Shown here piece by piece: positions 40,714-49,804 of a DNA stretch of 64,000 bases. Origin of the DNA: Rhodococcus sp. OK302 (GTDB taxonomy: Bacteria > Actinomycetota > Actinomycetes > Mycobacteriales > Mycobacteriaceae); NCBI RefSeq assembly GCF_002245895.1, contig NZ_NPJZ01000001.1:2950501-3014500 (forward strand), given 5' to 3'. Below the pieces are notes generated by a model. It made no database searches. It had not been told where the DNA came from and saw only the letters and a list, made by a program, of their open reading frames with translations. Position 1 is the first letter of the stretch. Each line of letters begins with the position of its first letter. Position numbers and translations under genes: made by a program.

Positions 40714-42111
40714 GTGAGTCATTACATCGAGCATTGGGATGCCGAGGACGTCGAAGCCTGGGAATCCGGTGGCAAGGACATCGCGAAGCGGAACCTGATC
40801 TGGTCGGTCGTCGCCGAACACGTCGGCTTCTCGATCTGGTCCATCTGGTCCGTAATGGTGTTGTTCATGCCGACCGAGATCTACGGCATCGACGCGGCCG
40901 GAAAATTCTTCCTGGTCGCAGTTCCCACCTTGGTGGGTTCGATCCTCCGCATTCCGTACACCGTTGCCACCGCACGTTTCGGCGGGCGCAACTGGACCGT
41001 CATGAGCGCGTTGTTCCTTTTCGTACCAACACTTCTCACGCTCTACTTGATGATGAATCCGGGTGCGTCGTACACCACCTTCATGTTGGTGGCGGCTACG
41101 GCGGGCATCGGCGGCGGCAACTTCGCGTCGTCGATGACCAACATCAACGCGTTCTATCCGCAGCGACTCAAGGGTTGGGCGCTGGGCCTCAATGCGGGCG
41201 GCGGCAACATCGGTGTTCCGATGATCCAGCTGATCGGCCTGCTGGTGATCGCCACCGTCGGCAACCGCGCGCCGTGGATCGTGTGCGCCGTCTACCTCGT
41301 GTTCATCGCGGCCGCTGCAGTCGGCGCCGCACTGTTCATGGACAACCTGGGCAATCAGAAATCCGATCTGCGCTCGATGGGCAAGGCGCTGAAGTTCTCC
41401 GAATCCTGGGTCATCAGCTTCCTGTACATCGGCACGTTCGGTTCCTTCATCGGTTTCAGCTTCGCGTTCGGTCAGGTGTTGCAGATCAACTTCCTCGCCG
41501 GCGGAGCTACCCCGGCGCAGGCAGCGCTGCACGCCGCGCAGATCGCCTTCATCGGGCCGCTTCTCGGATCCATTGCCCGTCCGATCGGTGGCAAACTGGC
41601 CGACGGTATCGGTGGCGGCAAGATCACGATGTGGACGTTTGTCGGCATGGCTTTCGCGGCATCGGTCCTGGTGACGGCCGGAACGATGGACGACAACACT
41701 GCCGGCGTCGCCAGCGCTGGAATCATGGTCACGTTTGTACTCGGATTCATCGCATTGTTCCTGCTCTCCGGCCTCGGCAACGGTTCCGTCTACAAGATGA
41801 TCCCGGCAATCTTCGAGGCAAAAGCTCAGAGCTTCGATGACATGGATCGCGCTGAGAAAGCAATGTGGTCGCGCAGCATTTCCGGCGCTCTCATCGGATT
41901 TGCCGGTGCCGTAGGCGGTTTGGGCGGCGTCGGAATCAACCTGGTGCTCCGCGCGTCGTACAGCAGTCCCGCGAAGTCCGCGACTATGGCGTTCTGGGTA
42001 TTCCTGGCCTTCTACATTGCGTGCATCGCCGTGACCTGGTTCGTATTCCTGCGCAAGCCGTCCAGCCTGACCACCGACGTGGACGAGCAGAAAGTTTCGG
42101 TCACAGCATGA
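40714..42111 (+). CDS. narK: NarK-type nitrate/nitrite transporter
   Basis: 465 residues, twelve transmembrane helices by eye. Both nitrate-signature motifs of the NNP family are present: GIGGGNFASSMTNINAFYP with the following GWALGLNAGGGNIGVP, and GLGNGSVYKMIPAIF. GTG 40714 has AGGAGG six bases upstream. The stop overlaps the nitrate reductase start (ATGA at 42108-42111), so transporter and enzyme are translationally coupled. Confidence 0.93.
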   Translation: MSHYIEHWDAEDVEAWESGGKDIAKRNLIWSVVAEHVGFSIWSIWSVMVLFMPTEIYGIDAAGKFFLVAVPTLVGSILRIPYTVATARFGGRNWTVMSALFLFVPTLLTLYLMMNPGASYTTFMLVAATAGIGGGNFASSMTNINAFYPQRLKGWALGLNAGGGNIGVPMIQLIGLLVIATVGNRAPWIVCAVYLVFIAAAAVGAALFMDNLGNQKSDLRSMGKALKFSESWVISFLYIGTFGSFIGFSFAFGQVLQINFLAGGATPAQAALHAAQIAFIGPLLGSIARPIGGKLADGIGGGKITMWTFVGMAFAASVLVTAGTMDDNTAGVASAGIMVTFVLGFIALFLLSGLGNGSVYKMIPAIFEAKAQSFDDMDRAEKAMWSRSISGALIGFAGAVGGLGGVGINLVLRASYSSPAKSATMAFWVFLAFYIACIAVTWFVFLRKPSSLTTDVDEQKVSVTA

Positions 42112-44246
42112 GTACCACCATCTCCGGAGATCTACTCGTCGCGACGTCGACACACTGCCCGTACTGCGGACTTCAGTGTGCGATGACGCTCACGCGTGAT
42201 GATTCGGCGTCCGTTCCGGCTCGATCGACTACGGTCGACGGGCGCTCCTTCCCGACCAATCGTGGGGGGTTGTGCCAAAAGGGCTGGACCAGTGTGGAAT
42301 TGCTGCGGACTCCGGATCGACTGACCAGTCCCTTGATTCGCACGGACGGGGAACTTCGCCCTGCCAGTTGGGAGGAGGCGTTCGATCGAGTTGTATCGGG
42401 CGTCCAGGCAGCGCAGGTACGTAGTGGTCTTGATGCGATCGGAATCTTCGGAGGTGGTGGTCTGACCAACGAAAAGGCTTACATGCTCGGCAAATTCGCC
42501 CGAGTCGCAGTGAAGACCGCGAATATCGATTACAACGGCCGGTTCTGTATGTCCTCGGCCGCGGCGGCCGGGATCAAGAGTTTCGGCTTGGACCGGGGAT
42601 TGCCGTTTCCGGTGAGTGATCTGACCTCGGCAAAAGCGATACTTCTTCTCGGTGCCAACGTCGCCGAGACCATGCCGCCTCTGGTCGGGCATCTGAATTC
42701 GGCAATTGCTGCCGGAGGATTGATCGTCGCAGATCCTCGCCGAACGGCAACCGTGGAGCGAGCCTTGAGTGGGGGAGGCTTGCACCTGCAACTCAGTCCC
42801 GGAACAGATTTGGCTCTCGCATTAGGTCTGATGCATCTGGCGGTGATCGACGGCCGCGTCGACCGCCAGTACATCGATGCTCGTACAACCGGGTTCGACG
42901 ACGCGTGGCTTGCTGCTGCGCAGTGGTGGCCGGAGCGCACCGAGCGGGTTACCGGTGTGCCGGTGAGTCAGATGCGGCGCGCCGTCGAATTGCTGTGGAA
43001 AGCAAAACAATCCGATTCCGGTTCGTACATCCTCACGGCCCGCGGCACCGAACAGCACGCCAGCGGCACGGACACCGTGTCCGCCGTCATCGGGCTGGCT
43101 TTGACGCTCGGGCTACCGGGCCGACGCGGCAGTGGCTACGGCTGCATCACGGGGCAGGGCAACGGGCAGGGCGGCCGTGAGCACGGGCAAAAGGCAGACC
43201 AACTGCCCGGCTACCGCAAGATCGCCGATCCTGCTGCCCGCGAACACATTGCGAAGGTGTGGGGAATCGAAGCCGATGATCTTCCGGGGCCGGGTCGCAG
43301 CGCCTACGAACTGCTCGATTCCTTGGGCCAACCGGGCGGTCCCGAAGTTCTTTTTGTTCACGGAGCGAACCTGGCGGTATCGGCGCCCCGAGCAGGGCAC
43401 GTCGTAGATCGGTTGAAGGCCCTGGACATGCTGGTGGTCTCGGACTTCATTCTGTCGGAGACAGCAGCAATGGCTGATGTTGTTCTGCCCGTGTTGCAGT
43501 GGGCCGAGGAGGAGGGAACCACCACCAGTCTCGAAGGTCGCGTGTTGCGACGGCGCCGCGCGGTGGACGCTCCTGAGGGGCCGCGCAGTGAATTGCACGT
43601 CTGGTCCGAGATCGCACGGCGGTTGGGTCAGCCGACGGAGCGGTTCCCGACCTCACCGGCGGTAGTCTTCGAGGAACTGCGCCGCGCGTCGGCCGGTGGC
43701 ATCGCCGATTACTCCGGAATCAGCTACAGCCGCCTCGACGCCGGTGAAGCACTGCACTGGCCGTGCCCGAGCGAGGATCATCCGGGTACTCCGCGCTTGT
43801 TCCTGGATTCCTTTGCGACACAGGATGGTCGGGCCCAGTTCATCGCGGTTGAACACCGTGGACCGGCCGAAACAGTGGATGCGGAATATCCGCTGGTCGC
43901 CACAACGGGACGAGTTCTGGCGCACTATCAGTCGGGTGCTCAGACCCGTCGGATCCCGGAACTCGTCAAGGCTGCGGGAGACATGTTCGTCGAGATCCAT
44001 CCGGATACCGCTCGGCGGGTGGGACTTTCGGACGGAGATCAGGCCGGCGTGGTCAGTCGGCGTGGACGGATGGAAGCAACAGTTCGGTGCATCGACAGCA
44101 TGCGCCTGGACACCGTGTTCTTGCCATTTCATTTCGCCGGTGATTCGCGTGCAAATCTGCTGACCAACCCCGCGCTCGATCCCACGAGTCGGATGCCAGA
44201 GTTCAAGGTATGCGCTGTTCGTCTCGAACCGGTCGGTGAACCATGA
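42108..44246 (+). CDS. Assimilatory nitrate reductase, molybdenum subunit
   Basis: 712-residue cytosolic bis-MGD enzyme reducing nitrate to nitrite. Cys17, Cys20, Cys24 (CPYCGLQC) and Cys56 (LCQKG) bind a 4Fe-4S cluster. Cys147 in NGRFCMSSAA is the expected Mo ligand, as in NasA/NapA. Molybdopterin contacts include GSGYGCITGQGNGQGGREHGQ (split here by function) and the C-terminal dinucleotide-binding domain (LVATTGRVLAHYQSG). No Tat signal, so cytoplasmic. Coupled by ATGA overlaps to narK before and the flavoprotein after. Confidence 0.92.
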   Translation: MSTTISGDLLVATSTHCPYCGLQCAMTLTRDDSASVPARSTTVDGRSFPTNRGGLCQKGWTSVELLRTPDRLTSPLIRTDGELRPASWEEAFDRVVSGVQAAQVRSGLDAIGIFGGGGLTNEKAYMLGKFARVAVKTANIDYNGRFCMSSAAAAGIKSFGLDRGLPFPVSDLTSAKAILLLGANVAETMPPLVGHLNSAIAAGGLIVADPRRTATVERALSGGGLHLQLSPGTDLALALGLMHLAVIDGRVDRQYIDARTTGFDDAWLAAAQWWPERTERVTGVPVSQMRRAVELLWKAKQSDSGSYILTARGTEQHASGTDTVSAVIGLALTLGLPGRRGSGYGCITGQGNGQGGREHGQKADQLPGYRKIADPAAREHIAKVWGIEADDLPGPGRSAYELLDSLGQPGGPEVLFVHGANLAVSAPRAGHVVDRLKALDMLVVSDFILSETAAMADVVLPVLQWAEEEGTTTSLEGRVLRRRRAVDAPEGPRSELHVWSEIARRLGQPTERFPTSPAVVFEELRRASAGGIADYSGISYSRLDAGEALHWPCPSEDHPGTPRLFLDSFATQDGRAQFIAVEHRGPAETVDAEYPLVATTGRVLAHYQSGAQTRRIPELVKAAGDMFVEIHPDTARRVGLSDGDQAGVVSRRGRMEATVRCIDSMRLDTVFLPFHFAGDSRANLLTNPALDPTSRMPEFKVCAVRLEPVGEP

Positions 44247-45709
44247 AGCGCGTAGTGATCGTCGGCAACGGCATGGCGGGGTCGCGGGTGGCGGAGGAGT
44301 TGCGTCGTCGCATGGATGCCGAGGCTCTCGACATCGTCTTGATCGGTGCAGAAGATCACGCTCCCTACAACCGCATTCTCCTCTCGAATGTCCTGGCGGG
44401 CAGTATCACTGCCCGGGATACGCGGTTGAAGACCGATGAATGGTGGGCGCGCGCACGCATCGACGTTCGCGCCGGTACTGCGGTTACCGCAATCGATCCC
44501 GACCTACGGACGGTGACCTGCAGCGACGGCGCCGCAATCGGCTACGACGAGCTGATTTTGGCCACCGGCAGTAGTCCCTTCATTCCTCCCGTGCTCGGTC
44601 TTGCCGAATGTGCTTCCCGGGTTGCAACTTTCCGAACCCTGGACGACTGTGCTCGCATCACCGAAGCCGCGACGCCGGGAAGTCGGGCAGTGGTACTTGG
44701 CGCCGGGCTGTTGGGAATCGAAGCCGCCCGCGGGCTTCGGATGCGCGGAGTTGACGTAACTGTGGTGCATCCCAAGGACTTCCCGATGGAACGCCAGATG
44801 GATTCTGACGGCGGCGCAGTACTCACCCGGACCCTCGAAGGCGTGGGTATCGAGGTGGTACTCGGTCGGCGGGTCTCGGAGTTCTCCGGTGACAGCGTGG
44901 TTCTGGACGACGGAAGTCAGCTTCGCGCAGATCTTCTGGTGTTGTCGGCGGGAATTCGGCCGTGCGTCGAATTGGCGCAACAGGCCGGTGCGGCAGTAGG
45001 TTACGGAGTGTTGGTCGACGACGAACTCCGCACTGATGTCGACGGAATTCGCGCGATCGGTGAGTGTGCCGAACATCGCGGCGAGGTGTACGGCCTGGTT
45101 CAGCCCGGCTGGGAGCAGGCTGCAGTAGTGGCTGATCTGCTGACCGGCGCCGATCCGAAGGCAAGCTACAGCGGTACTCCGACATTGACCCGGTTGAAGG
45201 CGCACGATATCGACCTCGCCTCGATGGGCGACGTCAGTGCAACGATGCACAGTCTCGACGTCGAAGTCACCACGCTCGCGGATGCAAGCCGGGGGAGCTA
45301 CGCCAAGATCGTGGTCAAAGGTGAGCGCATCGTCGGAGCGTTGCTGCTCGGTGTCCCCGATGTAGTAGGCACTCTTACACAGCTTTTCGACGCTCAACTT
45401 CCCGTCCCTCCGGACCGGATCGCGCTCCTCACCGGGCGCGGAGCCACTGGCCCGATTGAACTGGCCAGTCCGTCGGGTATGCCGGGCTCGGCTGTGATCT
45501 GCCGATGCAACTCGGTCACCAAAACGGATCTGACCAGAGCCTGGAAGGCCGGTGCTCGATCCGAAGCAGCGCTGGCCTCGGCGACCCGGGCAACCACCGG
45601 CTGTGGCGGTTGCAGTTCGTCCGTCGCGGGAATCTGCGAATGGCTGAGCGCCGCAGACCCAGTTAGCCCCGACAACTCTCGCGAAACACAGGAAGAAGGT
45701 GCGGCATGA
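44243..45709 (+). CDS. FAD-dependent oxidoreductase with BFD 2Fe-2S domain, nitrate-reductase electron donor
   Basis: 488 residues. FAD-binding GNGMAGSRVAEEL, second nucleotide loop LGAGLLGIEAARGL, and a C-terminal BFD-like [2Fe-2S] domain with CRCNSVTK and TGCGGCSS. This resembles the N-terminal part of NirB and the NasB/NasC-type reductase. Sitting between the nitrate reductase and nirB with four-base overlaps at both ends, it most likely passes NAD(P)H electrons to the nitrate reductase. It lacks siroheme motifs, so it is not itself a nitrite reductase. Confidence 0.85.
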   Translation: MKRVVIVGNGMAGSRVAEELRRRMDAEALDIVLIGAEDHAPYNRILLSNVLAGSITARDTRLKTDEWWARARIDVRAGTAVTAIDPDLRTVTCSDGAAIGYDELILATGSSPFIPPVLGLAECASRVATFRTLDDCARITEAATPGSRAVVLGAGLLGIEAARGLRMRGVDVTVVHPKDFPMERQMDSDGGAVLTRTLEGVGIEVVLGRRVSEFSGDSVVLDDGSQLRADLLVLSAGIRPCVELAQQAGAAVGYGVLVDDELRTDVDGIRAIGECAEHRGEVYGLVQPGWEQAAVVADLLTGADPKASYSGTPTLTRLKAHDIDLASMGDVSATMHSLDVEVTTLADASRGSYAKIVVKGERIVGALLLGVPDVVGTLTQLFDAQLPVPPDRIALLTGRGATGPIELASPSGMPGSAVICRCNSVTKTDLTRAWKAGARSEAALASATRATTGCGGCSSSVAGICEWLSAADPVSPDNSRETQEEGAA

Positions 45710-48207
45710 GTAAATCCGTCATTGTCATCGGACACGGTATGGTCGGACACCGCTTTGTCGAGGCTCTGCGTTCGCGCGACGACGCCGACAGTTGGTCGGT
45801 GACCGTCCTCTGCGACGAGAAGTATGCAGCCTACGACCGCGTCGGTTTGTCGTCGTACGTCGGAGTGTGGGATCCCAAGGAATTGGCTTTGGCCGGAAAC
45901 GATTACGAGGGGGATGCTCTGGTCGATCTTCGTGTCGGTGAGGGTGCCGTGTCGATCGACAAGGATGCGCGCACAGTCACGACGTCAGCCGGCAACGTGC
46001 TCGCGTACGACGCCCTCGTCATGGCTACGGGCTCCTACCCGTTTGTCCCACCAGTTCCGGGGCATGACGGCGAGGGTTGTTTTGTCTACCGCACTCTCGA
46101 CGACCTCGACGGTATTCGCGCAGCATCCGAGCGAGCCGGCCAGGGCGCCGTGGGCGTGGTGGTCGGTGGCGGTCTTCTCGGTCTCGAAGCGGCACATGCA
46201 CTCTCGCTGATGGGAATGACGGCGCACGTCGTCGAACACAATCCTCGGCTGATGCCGATGCAGGTGGACGAGGGAGGCGGCGCATTGCTCGCTCGGCTCG
46301 TTACGCGACTCGGGCTGAATGTGCACACGGGAGTCGGAACCGCAGGAATTACGCAGGCCGACAACGGAATCGTGGTCGAACTGTCCGACGGAACTACGAT
46401 CGATGCGTCGTTGCTCGTGTTCTCGGCCGGCGTGCGCCCTCGTGATCAGCTGGCCCGAGACGCCGGCATCGGCGTCGGTGAGCGCGGCGGCATCCTGACC
46501 GATCTGGGCTGCAAGACGTCCGACGACCATATCTTCGCGGTCGGTGAATGCGCTGCTGTGGAGGGCCGTTGCTACGGGCTGGTCGCTCCCGGGTACACGA
46601 CGGCCGAGATTGTGGCAGACCGGTTGCTCGGCGGCGCAGCAGATTTCCCCGGCGCCGACATGTCCACCAAGCTCAAGCTCATGGGCGTCGACGTCGCCAG
46701 TTTCGGTGACGCGATGGCAACGTCACCCGGCGCTCTCGAAGTTGTTCTCAGCGACGCAGCCAAGGGTACCTATGCCAAGCTGGTGGTTTCGGACGACGCG
46801 AAGATTCTGCTCGGTGGAATCCTGGTGGGTGACGCGTCGGCATATGCGTCGTTGCGCCCGTTGGTCGGTCGTGAGCTACCCGGTGATCCGGCAACGTTGA
46901 TCTCGCCGGCCGGAGAAAAGCTCGGTGCGGGTTCATTGCCGGACGATGCCGAGGTGTGCTCGTGCAACGGCGTGACCAAGGGCGCGATCTGTAGTGCAAT
47001 TGCCGACGGCGCGTGCGACATTGCGTCGGTGAAGGCATGCACAACGGCGGGAACAACCTGTGGCGGTTGCCTTCCGACAGTGAAGCAATTGCTGGCAGAT
47101 TCCGGCGTCGTGATGTCGAAGGCACTGTGCGAGCACTTCGGGCAGTCGCGGGCCGAGCTGTTCCAGATCGTTCAGTCGACGCAGACACGGACGTTCTCGG
47201 CCCTGATCGCCAAGTACGGCAAGGGTGCCGGTTGCGACATCTGCAAGCCCGTCGTCGCGTCGATTCTGGCATCCACGGATTCTGATCACATCCTGCACCG
47301 CCAGCAGGCGTCGTTGCAGGACACCAATGATCACTTCCTGGCCAACATTCAGAAGAACGGTACCTATTCGGTGGTGCCGCGCATGCCCGGCGGCGAGGTC
47401 ACTGCGGAACAGCTCATCGTGATCGGTGAGGTGGCACGCGATTTCGGCTTGTACACCAAGGTGACCGGCGGTCAGCGTATCGATCTGTTCGGTGCCCGCG
47501 TCGAGCAGTTGCCGGCAATCTGGAAGCGGCTGGTCGATGCCGGGATGGAATCCGGTCAGGCTTACGGAAAGTCGCTGCGCACCGTCAAGAGTTGTGTCGG
47601 TTCGAGCTGGTGCCGATACGGAGTACAAGACTCCGTGGGAATGGCCGTTGATCTGGAGAACCGTTATCGCGGCCTCCGTTCGCCGCACAAGATCAAGTTC
47701 GGGGTATCCGGTTGTGCTCGGGAATGCGCCGAAGCGAGGGGCAAGGACGTCGGCATCATCGCGACGGAGAACGGGTGGAACCTCTATGTGGGTGGCAACG
47801 GCGGACAGTCACCCAAGCACGCTCAGCTTCTCGCTGGTGGCCTCGACGACGTCACTCTGGTCAAGTACATCGACCGTTACCTCATGTTCTATATCCGCAC
47901 GGCGGACCGCCTGCAGCGCACTGCGCCCTGGGTCGAGTCACTCGACGGCGGCCTCGACCATCTCAAGGCGGTTGTCTGCGAGGACAGTCTCGGGATCGGC
48001 GAGGAACTCGAGGCTCTGATGGCCAAGCACGTCGAGGGTTATCACGACGAATGGGCCGGTGTGTTGGGTGATCCGGAGAAGCTGTCGCGGTTCGTTTCGT
48101 TTGTCAATGCACCCGATGAAGCAGACCCGACGGTTGTGTTCGACGAGACCGGAGTTCGCAAGGTTCCCGTGCTGATGGGCATGCCGAGTATCCCCACGCG
48201 CCGGTAA
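45706..48207 (+). CDS. nirB: NirB, NAD(P)H nitrite reductase large subunit
   Basis: 833 residues reducing nitrite to ammonium. In order: FAD domain (GHGMVGHRFVEALR), NAD loop (VVGGGLLGLEAAHAL), BFD 2Fe-2S domain (CSCNGVTK, TTCGGC), a second cysteine-rich stretch (GAGCDICKPVV), and the ferredoxin-like plus siroheme/4Fe-4S half with SCVGSSWCRYG and SGCARECAEARG (four cluster cysteines). Needs siroheme, made with the help of genes downstream. Followed by a 65-bp spacer carrying a GlnR-type box before nirD. Confidence 0.95.
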   Translation: MSKSVIVIGHGMVGHRFVEALRSRDDADSWSVTVLCDEKYAAYDRVGLSSYVGVWDPKELALAGNDYEGDALVDLRVGEGAVSIDKDARTVTTSAGNVLAYDALVMATGSYPFVPPVPGHDGEGCFVYRTLDDLDGIRAASERAGQGAVGVVVGGGLLGLEAAHALSLMGMTAHVVEHNPRLMPMQVDEGGGALLARLVTRLGLNVHTGVGTAGITQADNGIVVELSDGTTIDASLLVFSAGVRPRDQLARDAGIGVGERGGILTDLGCKTSDDHIFAVGECAAVEGRCYGLVAPGYTTAEIVADRLLGGAADFPGADMSTKLKLMGVDVASFGDAMATSPGALEVVLSDAAKGTYAKLVVSDDAKILLGGILVGDASAYASLRPLVGRELPGDPATLISPAGEKLGAGSLPDDAEVCSCNGVTKGAICSAIADGACDIASVKACTTAGTTCGGCLPTVKQLLADSGVVMSKALCEHFGQSRAELFQIVQSTQTRTFSALIAKYGKGAGCDICKPVVASILASTDSDHILHRQQASLQDTNDHFLANIQKNGTYSVVPRMPGGEVTAEQLIVIGEVARDFGLYTKVTGGQRIDLFGARVEQLPAIWKRLVDAGMESGQAYGKSLRTVKSCVGSSWCRYGVQDSVGMAVDLENRYRGLRSPHKIKFGVSGCARECAEARGKDVGIIATENGWNLYVGGNGGQSPKHAQLLAGGLDDVTLVKYIDRYLMFYIRTADRLQRTAPWVESLDGGLDHLKAVVCEDSLGIGEELEALMAKHVEGYHDEWAGVLGDPEKLSRFVSFVNAPDEADPTVVFDETGVRKVPVLMGMPSIPTRR

Positions 48208-48214
48208 TAACTGC

Positions 48215-48230
48215 GTAACCCGCGGGAAAC
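48215..48230 (+). promoter_or_regulatory. GlnR-type box between nirB and nirD
   Basis: GTAACCCGCGGGAAAC matches the actinobacterial GlnR consensus gTnAC-N6-GaAAc at every fixed position. GlnR is the nitrogen regulator of nitrate assimilation in Streptomyces and mycobacteria. It lies 43 bp before the nirD start codon, inside the gene cluster rather than at its front. Confidence 0.6.
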
Positions 48231-48272
48231 ACGGAACCCGTAGAAAGAAATCAGAACACAAGGAGGGGTTTG

Positions 48273-48668
48273 ATGAGTGTCATCGATGCGCAGATCGCCA
48301 AGCTGGATTCAGAGCGACTCGAATGGACGTCGGCGTGCCCGCTGAGTCACCTGATTCCGGGGCGTGGAGTTGCAGTGTTGCTTCGCGGTGGTGAGCAGGT
48401 GGCACTGTTCCGACTCGAAGACGGCACCTTGCGCGCCGTGAGCAACTTCGATCCGTACGGCCGGGCCGCAGTGATGTCGCGCGGACTGGTCGGTGACCGC
48501 GACGGTGAGCCAATTGTGGTGTCACCCTTACTCAAGCAAGCCTTTTCACTGATCGACGGGCGGTCGTTGGACGACGATTCGGTGTCGTTGCCGGTCTACG
48601 AGATTCGTGTCTGGGCCGGCGTAGTGCAAGTGCACAGCACTGGTCGCATTCCTGAAACTCTCTCGTGA
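48273..48668 (+). CDS. nirD: NirD, nitrite reductase small subunit
   Basis: 131-residue Rieske-like fold (family NirD lacks the Rieske ligands; here none of the CxH pairs is present). WTSACPLSHLIPGRGVAVLL and SPLLKQAFSLIDGRSLDDDSVSLPVYEIRV match the family. ATG 48273 has AGGAGGGG six bases upstream. Stop overlaps hemD (GTGA at 48665-48668). Confidence 0.93.
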   Translation: MSVIDAQIAKLDSERLEWTSACPLSHLIPGRGVAVLLRGGEQVALFRLEDGTLRAVSNFDPYGRAAVMSRGLVGDRDGEPIVVSPLLKQAFSLIDGRSLDDDSVSLPVYEIRVWAGVVQVHSTGRIPETLS

Positions 48669-49804
48669 GTGACGACTTGCCACTGGCGGGATTCACCGTC
48701 GGAATCACGGCTTCGCGTCGCGCCGAGGAGTTTGCGTCCCTGCTCACCCGGCGCGGCGCAGACGTGATGTTTGCGCCGGCTATTCGAATCATTCCGCTCG
48801 CGGATGATCGGGAGCTGGAACGGGTGACGCAGCAGATCATCTCAAATCCGCCCGAGATCGTTGTTGCTACCACCGGAATTGGATTTCGGGGCTGGCTCGA
48901 GGCTGCTGACGGCTGGGGTGAGGCCGAAAATCTCAGCGCGGCACTGCGTTCGGCACGTCTGCTGGCTCGAGGTCCGAAAGCGACCGGCGCAATACGTGCT
49001 GCCGATCTGCGTGAAGAATGGTCTCCGGCGTCCGAGTCTTCGGCTGAGGTCCTCGAACATCTTCTGGCTGAAAGTGTCTCGGGAAAGACTGTGGCGGTTC
49101 AACTTCACGGCGCTACCACCGAGTGGGAGCCCGTTCCCGATTTCTGTCAGGCGCTGCGGGACGCCGGGGCGGATGTCATCGCGGTACCGGTCTATCGCTG
49201 GGAACCGCCGGAGGATTCAACCCTCCTGGACCGGATGATCGACGCAATTGTGGTCGGCGGGATCGACGCGGTGACCTTTACCAGTGCACCGGCGGTCGCG
49301 TCGTTGCTGATGCGGGCAGACGACACCGGCCGACGGGGAGAGGTCCTCGAGGCATTGCGCGGACGGGTGAGTGCCATGTGTGTGGGGCCGGTGACGTCGG
49401 CGCCGTTGGATGCACTGAACGTTCCGACCACGGCGCCGGTGCGAGCTCGACTGGGCGCCCTCGCGCGGCATATCGTGGACGAACTTCCACAGCGCGCCAA
49501 CCGAATTCAAGCCGGTGAGCACGAACTCAGTGTTCGTGGAAATTGTGTTGTTGTCGACGGTGAGATTCGCGCACTGTCTCCGGCCGCGATGTCACTGATG
49601 CGTTCCCTCAGTGCCAAGCCCGGTCATGTGGTCTCACGTGACGATCTTCTGGCGGCTCTTCCACGCAGTCGTGGAGACACCCACGCCGTCGAAACTGCGG
49701 TCGCTCGCCTTCGCGTCTGTCTCGGCGCTCCCAAAGCTGTTCAAACTGTTGTGAAACGAGGTTATCGACTTGCACTCGATCCAGCGCATTACGGCGTGCA
49801 GTAA
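48665..49804 (+). CDS. Uroporphyrinogen-III synthase with fused winged helix
   Basis: 379 residues. The first 260 are HemD-like (AGFTVGITASRRAEEFASLL, VDAVTFTSAPAV-type strand, CVGPVTSAP). The last about 100 (ALSPAAMSLMRSLSAKPGHVVSRDDLLAALP, VETAVARLRVCLG, TVVKRGYRLALD) form an OmpR-type winged helix. The same fusion occurs in mycobacteria (Rv0260c) next to nitrite-reductase genes. It supplies the siroheme precursor and may also regulate transcription. GTG 48665 is coupled to nirD. Confidence 0.88.
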   Translation: MSDDLPLAGFTVGITASRRAEEFASLLTRRGADVMFAPAIRIIPLADDRELERVTQQIISNPPEIVVATTGIGFRGWLEAADGWGEAENLSAALRSARLLARGPKATGAIRAADLREEWSPASESSAEVLEHLLAESVSGKTVAVQLHGATTEWEPVPDFCQALRDAGADVIAVPVYRWEPPEDSTLLDRMIDAIVVGGIDAVTFTSAPAVASLLMRADDTGRRGEVLEALRGRVSAMCVGPVTSAPLDALNVPTTAPVRARLGALARHIVDELPQRANRIQAGEHELSVRGNCVVVDGEIRALSPAAMSLMRSLSAKPGHVVSRDDLLAALPRSRGDTHAVETAVARLRVCLGAPKAVQTVVKRGYRLALDPAHYGVQ

